From: JBNLAN01 sp050302175
GTDB lineage: Bacteria > Pseudomonadota > Zetaproteobacteria > Mariprofundales > Mariprofundaceae
Reading direction: 5' to 3'
NCBI GenBank assembly: GCA_050302175.1
Contig: JBNLAN010000009.1
Span: 1-64,000, forward strand
Length of the DNA: 64,000 nt
A model generated the notes under the pieces. It made no database searches and had not been told where the DNA came from. It worked only from the letters and a program-made list of their open reading frames with translations. Both the position numbers and the translations under genes were made by a program. Below, piece after piece: positions 59,235 through 64,000 of this stretch (positions are counted from its first letter, which is position 1; each line of letters starts with the position of its first letter).

Positions 59235-59812
59235 ATTTCTGGTGTTTCCGTTTTTTTCGGCTGGGCTTTTTTCGAAATAAGTTCAGGCCAGGCTTCGCGG
59301 ATATACTCGTAGCCCGACCACAGCGTGAGCAGTGCTGCCAGCCATAGTAGTACCGTGCCCCAGAAGTGGAAATCGAAGTGGTAGATTTCGATATGAATCA
59401 GCAGCCCACCCAGCGCCAGCATCTGCAGCATAGTTTTGGCTTTGCCAAGTACGGAGACCTGTACAACCGTGGCATGCTCGGCCAGCCATTCACGCAGGGC
59501 ACCAATGGTGATTTCCCGACCAATGATGATGGCAGCGATAATACCGTTGGCGCGGTCAGCTTCGACCAGTAGAACAAGTGCCGTGGCGACCAGCAGTTTG
59601 TCTGCCACGGGATCGAGGAAACGACCGAAAGCGGTCTCCTCTCCACGTGTGCGGGCAAAGTAACCGTCCAGCCAGTCGGTAAATGCAGCCAGTGTGAACA
59701 GCAATGTGGAGACCAGATACCCGAGTGTGCCGGGAAAATAAAACGCCACGGCAAAGATCGGGATAAGAAGAACCCGGGCCATGGTGAGTCGATTTGAAAC
59801 AGTCCAGTGCAT
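59231..59812 (-). CDS. pgsA: CDP-diacylglycerol-glycerol-3-phosphate 3-phosphatidyltransferase
   Basis: Makes phosphatidylglycerol phosphate, the precursor of phosphatidylglycerol, in the inner membrane. The CDP-alcohol phosphatidyltransferase motif D-x2-D-G-x2-A-R-x8-G-x3-D-x3-D is seen in DWLDGYFARTRGEETAFGRFLDPVADK. Several membrane helices are present in 193 residues from the start at 59812, which is the start where homology begins (NPLMHWTVSNRLTMARV). Its last bases overlap the stop of the alcohol dehydrogenase gene. It is the last gene of a five-gene minus-strand operon. Confidence 0.95.
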   Translation of the reverse strand: MHWTVSNRLTMARVLLIPIFAVAFYFPGTLGYLVSTLLFTLAAFTDWLDGYFARTRGEETAFGRFLDPVADKLLVATALVLLVEADRANGIIAAIIIGREITIGALREWLAEHATVVQVSVLGKAKTMLQMLALGGLLIHIEIYHFDFHFWGTVLLWLAALLTLWSGYEYIREAWPELISKKAQPKKTETPEI

Positions 59813-59819
59813 TAGCGGA

Positions 59820-60095
59820 TTAGCGCTCCATCGCTTTTTTACGATCTTTCCGTACGTTGTAGGTGATCCATCCGTCCATAGCCAGCCCGGAAAGAATCCA
59901 TAACACAAGGAACCACGCAGGCAGCCCCGTACTCTTCATGACAATATCCAGACCTGATTCACTGACCAGCCAGCCGTAAATCACGAAGACCAAGATGATA
60001 TGGCCGCCGATCAGGGAGGCCATCAGGAAAAGAGCCCATGAACCGCTGAATAGTAACTGCAGTGATGATGACCTGCCTGCGGATTTATAGTTCAT
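59820..60095 (-). CDS. small two-helix membrane protein (91 aa)
   Basis: Two hydrophobic helices (residues ~20-45, WALFLMASLIGGHIILVFVIYG, and ~62-80, WFLVLWILSGLAMDGWITY) with a basic C-terminus (VRKDRKKAMER). The ATG shares one base with the upstream lipoprotein stop (TAATG), and the pgsA start lies 7 bp after its stop. An inner-membrane protein within an envelope operon; function unknown. Confidence 0.75.
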   Translation of the reverse strand: MNYKSAGRSSSLQLLFSGSWALFLMASLIGGHIILVFVIYGWLVSESGLDIVMKSTGLPAWFLVLWILSGLAMDGWITYNVRKDRKKAMER

Positions 60096-60406
60096 TACTC
60101 CTCCGAATAGCCGAACAGGCGAAGTGATTTGACGCGCAATGCCTCATCGTAACGTATTTCAATGCCTCTTAGAAAGAGTTCATCGGTTTCATCATCATCA
60201 ACATCTTCGATATAGACCACCCGGTTCGGGTGAAGTGCGTCTTCGAGCACCGGGGTTCCGAGAATGGACTCGACCTGAAAACGTGTATTGCCTTCTCGAA
60301 TCTGATACACCTTCTCAGGCGGCAAAACATTGCCCTGATGAATGGGGGCGGTGACACAACTGCTCAGGCAGGCAATTGCCACGATAGTCAGAATATGTCG
60401 GTTCAT
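60095..60406 (-). CDS. BamE/SmpA-OmlA-like lipoprotein (103 aa)
   Basis: The signal TIVAIACLSSC is a lipobox, so it is an outer-membrane-type lipoprotein. VYQIREGNTRFQVESILGTPVLEDALHPNRVVY matches the SmpA/OmlA domain of BamE, the small partner of the outer-membrane protein assembly machine, including the G-x-T-x2-x-V-x2-x-L-G-x-P pattern. The acidic loop DVDDDETDELF is unusual. It overlaps the hldD stop by four bases (ATGA). Whether it is the functional BamE or a paralogue cannot be decided here. Confidence 0.83.
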   Translation of the reverse strand: MNRHILTIVAIACLSSCVTAPIHQGNVLPPEKVYQIREGNTRFQVESILGTPVLEDALHPNRVVYIEDVDDDETDELFLRGIEIRYDEALRVKSLRLFGYSEE

Positions 60407-61362
60407 TTCGCTACCTCGGCCGGGCCGCGATGCCCTGATTCCAGTAAACTGATATATTCGTGCATACCCTTTTCAAGCGTCCATGTCGGTTGCCATCCGA
60501 GGAGTTCACGGGTGGTTTGCATCTCTGCTTCAGTATGGTTCTGATAAAAATCGAACGGGTTGTCGAAATAGTCCACCTTCAGCGTCTGCTTCAGTTCGTG
60601 GCCCAGAATTTCGACAATGTCGTTGAAGCAGCGTGAAGCGCCTGAGCCGAGATTGCAGACCCCTGAGCGCGGGGCCTTGAGCGCGGCAAGATTGCCATCA
60701 ATTACATCACGGATATAAACGAAGTCGCGCCGCTGTTCGCCGTGTTTGAACAGGCGTGGGGTTTTGCCCGCTTTCACCTGCAGGTAGAGCTGCAGAATCA
60801 TGGAGGCGGTTTTATTGCCCTCGACCTCGTTTTTGTGGTGCTCGCCGGGGCCATAGACATTGAAATAACGCAGTCCCACGATCGGGGCGGGGTGTTTGTC
60901 GTACCAGCGGCGCGCAACCCGGTCCATAGCCAGTTTGGAAAAGCCGTAGACGTTAGCCGGCTCTTCGCCTGCACCAACACAATTGGGTGCAGGTGAGTTG
61001 CCATAGGTGCCTGCAGAAGACGCGTAAGCGACGCGAGTGCCCGAGATGGCAGAGGCTTCAAGAATTGAGGCGAAGGCGTTGGTGTTGATCTCGATCATGT
61101 AGCGCGCATCCAGCACCGTGGTGTCAGTGATGGCTGCCTCATGCAGGATGGCCGAGAAACCGCCATCGGCAATCTCCTCAAGTAGTGCCGGGTCGTCGCA
61201 ATCCATTGCCCGGACTTCGCAGTCTACATCAATCAGATTGCGCCAGTCGCCGGAGGTAAAGTCGTCGATTACGACTACATCGGTGCCGGGCTGTTTGCTC
61301 AGTGTGGCGGCAAGGTTCGAGCCGATGAACCCGGCTCCGCCAGTAATAAGAATCCGTTCCAT
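60403..61362 (-). CDS. hldD: ADP-L-glycero-D-manno-heptose 6-epimerase
   Basis: Epimerises ADP-D,D-heptose to ADP-L,D-heptose for the lipopolysaccharide core. MERILITGGAGFIGSNLAATL is the NADP loop (the protein starts here), VAYASSAGTYG and YGFSKLAMDR hold the catalytic Ser and Tyr-x3-Lys, and LRYFNVYGPGEHHKNEVEG is specific to HldD. 319 residues. The ATG shares its base with the orf139 stop, and the stop overlaps the BamE-like gene. Its presence shows a heptose-containing LPS core. Confidence 0.95.
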   Translation of the reverse strand: MERILITGGAGFIGSNLAATLSKQPGTDVVVIDDFTSGDWRNLIDVDCEVRAMDCDDPALLEEIADGGFSAILHEAAITDTTVLDARYMIEINTNAFASILEASAISGTRVAYASSAGTYGNSPAPNCVGAGEEPANVYGFSKLAMDRVARRWYDKHPAPIVGLRYFNVYGPGEHHKNEVEGNKTASMILQLYLQVKAGKTPRLFKHGEQRRDFVYIRDVIDGNLAALKAPRSGVCNLGSGASRCFNDIVEILGHELKQTLKVDYFDNPFDFYQNHTEAEMQTTRELLGWQPTWTLEKGMHEYISLLESGHRGPAEVAK

Positions 61363-61781
61363 TATGCACCCGTCCCGGTGGTGAAGTGGTCGTTCTGCCA
61401 TTTGGCCTGCATGGCGGCCAGTGCGTGTACGGTAGCCTGATTGCATATGATATAACCAGCACGATTGTTGATCGCCTGCATAATGACTTCAGCAGGTGTG
61501 CTGCGCAGCGATTCGGTATCGAAGTCCGCCTCCGCAGCCAGGCGCGAAAACCAGGTGCCGAGATTGTAGTCGCGGGCGATGCGGGCAATGTTCACGATCT
61601 GGGTGGCGCGATCCGGGCTGATCTGGCCTGCGGTAGCGGCGGAAAGTTCTTTCGGGTCGGCGTCTGCAATCGTCTCCTGCGAGTGGCAGATCAGGCGCAG
61701 GCAGACCCATTCACGCTCACTAAGAAAATCCTTGTTTTCGTGCAGCGGGAAGGCCCCCGGCAGGCTTTGTACATTACTCAT
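61362..61781 (-). CDS. hypothetical protein (139 aa), first gene of the hldD operon
   Basis: GGAGAAAAG precedes the ATG. The product is soluble and helical; FLSEREWVCLRLICHSQETIADADP and VIMQAINNRAGYIICNQATVHALAAMQAKW are its more regular parts. It contains three Cys and no known motif. The stop is shared with the hldD ATG, so it leads the operon orf139-hldD-bamE-like-orf91-pgsA. Function unknown; the link with envelope genes suggests an envelope or regulatory role. Confidence 0.72.
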   Translation of the reverse strand: MSNVQSLPGAFPLHENKDFLSEREWVCLRLICHSQETIADADPKELSAATAGQISPDRATQIVNIARIARDYNLGTWFSRLAAEADFDTESLRSTPAEVIMQAINNRAGYIICNQATVHALAAMQAKWQNDHFTTGTGA

Positions 61782-61912
61782 CCGATACTTTTCTCCAGGC
61801 TCGAAGCCGCGAAACTTCGCGCAAGTATACAGCCCGCGCTTCGGATTGTAAGAATCGGACTTGCATCGCGACCATTAAACCGTTGGGATCACATCAGGGA
61901 GAAGAATATACC

Positions 61913-62875
61913 ATGCGCAACACTTTGCCTTTGCTAGAAAAAACAACCTTCCCGCCCATTCGTCGCAGAAGGTTGGAGACACTGCAGGTTAACCTGGGTC
62001 ATTTGTGTAACCAGCGTTGCCTGCACTGTCATGTCAATGCAGGGCCTAAGCGCAGGGAGATCATGGCCCCGGAGCACATCGATCTGGTATTACGTTTTCT
62101 TGAACAGGCAAAGATTCGCAACCTGGATCTGACCGGCGGCGCCCCAGAGATGAACCCTGACTTCCGCAGGCTGGTCAGGGGTGCGTGTGAGTTGGATGTA
62201 GCAGTGACGGATCGCTGCAATTTGACCATCCTTAATGAGCCGGGGCAGGAAGATACTGCCGAATTTCTGGCCGCGAACAGGGTTGGCATTGTTGCTTCGC
62301 TGCCCTGCTATCTTGAGAGCAATGTTGATGCACAGCGCGGTAGCGGGGTGTACCAGGGAAGCATTGCGGCGCTAAAGAAATTGAACGCGCTCGGTTATGG
62401 AGAGCCGGGTTCGGGGCTACAGCTCGATCTGGTATACAATCCGCAAGGTGCAAGCCTGCCGCCGCCACAAGCGGCATTGCAATCCGATTATCAGCGGGAG
62501 TTGCAGGAGCGCTTTGGCATCCGGTTCAGTCGTTTGCTCACTATCACCAATATGCCGATCAAGCGCTTCGGAAGTATACTGGCTTCAAACGGAGGGTTCG
62601 ACGATTACATTGCGCTGCTGAAAAGTGCGCATCGCGAGGAGAATCTTGAGAGTGTGATGTGTCGTACTCTTTTGAGTGTGGATTGGCAGGGCTATGTATA
62701 CGACTGCGATTTCAATCAGATGCTGAATTTGCCGGCACCGTTTGCGGATGGCAGCCGGAAACATTTAAGTGAGTTGGATGTGCAGGATCTCGAAGGTGCG
62801 CCTATTGCTGTGATGGGCCACTGCTACGGTTGTACGGCTGGGCAAGGCTCGAGTTGCGGAGGGGCGCTGGAGTAG
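61913..62875 (+). CDS. arsS: ArsS-type radical SAM protein
   Basis: Radical SAM enzyme (320 aa) of the arsenosugar-synthesis ArsS family. The cluster-binding motif C-x3-C-x2-C is C32, C36 and C39 in LCNQRCLHCHV, and TGGAPEMNPDFR is the following strand. The C-terminal Cys set CYGCTAGQGSSCGG may hold extra iron-sulphur or metal. In known cases ArsS acts with ArsM to add deoxyadenosyl groups to methylated arsenic; ArsM is not adjacent. GAGAAG before the ATG at 61913 decides the start. Confidence 0.87.
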   Translation: MRNTLPLLEKTTFPPIRRRRLETLQVNLGHLCNQRCLHCHVNAGPKRREIMAPEHIDLVLRFLEQAKIRNLDLTGGAPEMNPDFRRLVRGACELDVAVTDRCNLTILNEPGQEDTAEFLAANRVGIVASLPCYLESNVDAQRGSGVYQGSIAALKKLNALGYGEPGSGLQLDLVYNPQGASLPPPQAALQSDYQRELQERFGIRFSRLLTITNMPIKRFGSILASNGGFDDYIALLKSAHREENLESVMCRTLLSVDWQGYVYDCDFNQMLNLPAPFADGSRKHLSELDVQDLEGAPIAVMGHCYGCTAGQGSSCGGALE

Positions 62876-62892
62876 CAACTCTGTTGAGTACC

Positions 62893-64000
62893 TTACTCCG
62901 CACTGCTTTCGGTTTCAGCGGGCGGCAGGTAGATGTTGAATGTGCTGCCTTTACCAGGTGTGCTATCGAGCTTGATCACACCACCATGGCTTTTCACGAT
63001 ACCATGTACGGCCGAAAGCCCGAGCCCTGTTCCTTTGCCGACAGTTTTGGTGGTGAAAAACGGTTCGAAAATCGATTGCTGGTGGTCGGGGGGGATGCCG
63101 GCGCCGTTATCCTGTACGAAGATTCGGATGCACTGTTTCGCTTTTGTGTTGAGCCGGCTGGCGAGCTCGGTGTCGATGCGGATGCGTTTGATACCGAATA
63201 CGACTTTGGGTTTTTTGCTATTCTCAACCGCATCGCAGGCGTTGCTCAGCAGGTGATGCACTGCTTCGCGGATGTGTGCGGGTGAGCCAATAATGTTGTA
63301 CGGCTGCGTGTCGATGTCGGCGATAAAGGTGACGGTGTGCGGACATTCAATTTTTCTTTCGCCGTAAATTTCATTTGCTATTTGAATAATGTCGAACACA
63401 TGATGCTGAACCAGCTCCAGACCGGTGTAGGAGAGCATCTGCTGGATCATTTCGGCAGCACGTGTGCCAAGCTTTTCGATGGTTTCCAGCTTGTTCACGA
63501 TCTCCTGATTCTGATTGTCCAGCGATTGCAGCAGGAAGGTGTTGCCAAGGATACCGGTCAGCATGTTGTTGAATTCATGCGCAATGCCGCCGACCGCGAC
63601 GCCAAGGGATTTCATTTTTTCTTCGTAAATATGTTTTTCCTGTAACATCATACTCTTGCTGGCATCCTGTTGCACCGCAACATAGTGCCTGATAGCGCCT
63701 GTTTCATCGCGTACTGGTGAAATCGTCACATTCAATGGCAGGTAGCTGCCGTCTTTTCGCCGGTCGACCAGCGCGCCCTGCCAGATGTCGCCGGTAGTGA
63801 TGGTCTCCCACATATCTTTATAAAACTCTGAAGGTTGCGCATCGCTTTTTAATATCTCGGACGGGTTTTTACCGATGGCTTCATCCCTGTTGTAACCGGT
63901 CAGAATCACGAACCCGTTGTTGGCGTATTCGATGATACCGTTGGTGTCGGTGATGAGAATTGAGTCGTGGCTGGAATCGACCGCCTTGTAAAGCATTGAG
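62893..64000 (-). CDS. PAS sensor histidine kinase, N-terminally truncated by the window edge
   Basis: The frame is open to the right-hand edge. The visible part is a PAS domain (SSHDSILITDTNGIIEYANNG, then GDIWQGALVDRRKDGSYLPLNVTISPVRDE) and an NtrB-like kinase core: phosphoacceptor His in GGIAHEFNNMLTGILGNTFLL, and QDNGAGIPPD, EPFFTTKTVGKGTGLGLSAVHGIVKSHGG in the ATPase. An ATG at 63994-63996 would give only a short start, so the true N-terminus lies outside. It converges with arsS, with 17 bp between stops. It is the second orphan NtrB-like kinase of the window. Confidence 0.92.
   Translation of the reverse strand, partial: SMLYKAVDSSHDSILITDTNGIIEYANNGFVILTGYNRDEAIGKNPSEILKSDAQPSEFYKDMWETITTGDIWQGALVDRRKDGSYLPLNVTISPVRDETGAIRHYVAVQQDASKSMMLQEKHIYEEKMKSLGVAVGGIAHEFNNMLTGILGNTFLLQSLDNQNQEIVNKLETIEKLGTRAAEMIQQMLSYTGLELVQHHVFDIIQIANEIYGERKIECPHTVTFIADIDTQPYNIIGSPAHIREAVHHLLSNACDAVENSKKPKVVFGIKRIRIDTELASRLNTKAKQCIRIFVQDNGAGIPPDHQQSIFEPFFTTKTVGKGTGLGLSAVHGIVKSHGGVIKLDSTPGKGSTFNIYLPPAETESSAE

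Overview
The window is a 64 kb stretch of an ordinary bacterial chromosome, gene-dense on both strands, from a Gram-negative proteobacterium. Evidence for a Gram-negative cell: lipid A-core heptose epimerase (hldD), two AsmA-like envelope proteins, a BamE/SmpA-type lipoprotein, several lipobox and Sec signal peptides, and a periplasmic c-type cytochrome. The mix of genes (gatCAB amidotransferase, C5 haem synthesis through hemA, serA-hisZ-purA, ArsS, single-domain haem proteins) resembles a Mariprofundus-like zetaproteobacterium or a related lineage. That placement is an inference from gene content, not a measured result. No rRNA, tRNA, CRISPR array or complete insertion sequence was recognised.

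Region by region. 0-3.8 kb is an accessory patch: the tail of a PIN (VapC-like) toxin, then two paralogous membrane-anchored proteins and two small unknown genes. It is punctuated by three near-identical 36-bp direct repeats, the last lying just upstream of serC. 3.9-11.8 kb: serC, a Tat-type FAD oxidase, a lone receiver protein, an FMN reductase, and small envelope genes, ending in a two-gene haem/membrane operon with cytochrome b561. 11.8-17.3 kb: alanine dehydrogenase with an AT-rich overlapping partner, a porin-like gene remnant, slyD, and hemA-prfA-prmC. 17.4-24 kb: a degenerate JAB-like gene, an M23 peptidase, a CapA-like lipoprotein, maeB, panE and an LprI-like gene. 24-32 kb: carbohydrate metabolism (ROK sugar kinase, glgA, pgi) around an FHA-GAF-class III cyclase, then a FAD oxidoreductase. 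32-41 kb: purB, cytochrome c, and a gatC-gatA-gatB-asmA operon. 41-51 kb: a TetR-methyltransferase-membrane protein operon, a double cNMP-binding protein, a GATase, a large secreted trypsin-like protease, a DJ-1 protein, and an NfeD-SPFH pair. 51-64 kb: an ODP-type metallo-beta-lactamase protein with a PAS histidine kinase, serA-hisZ-purA, a variant iron alcohol dehydrogenase, a tightly overlapped operon (orf139-hldD-bamE-like-orf91-pgsA), arsS, and a truncated second histidine kinase.

How they work together: serA and serC give two of the three serine-synthesis steps; purA and purB cover AMP formation; ROK kinase, pgi and glgA handle glucose and glycogen; GatCAB implies tRNA-dependent amidation. 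One nucleotide cyclase and two cNMP-binding proteins suggest cyclic-nucleotide signalling. Two NtrB-like kinases without neighbouring regulators and one orphan receiver suggest dispersed phosphorelays. The most unusual structures are the repeat-bounded paralogue array at 0-3.9 kb, a terminator hairpin whose loop carries the capA start codon, and the ODP-fold protein paired with a histidine kinase.
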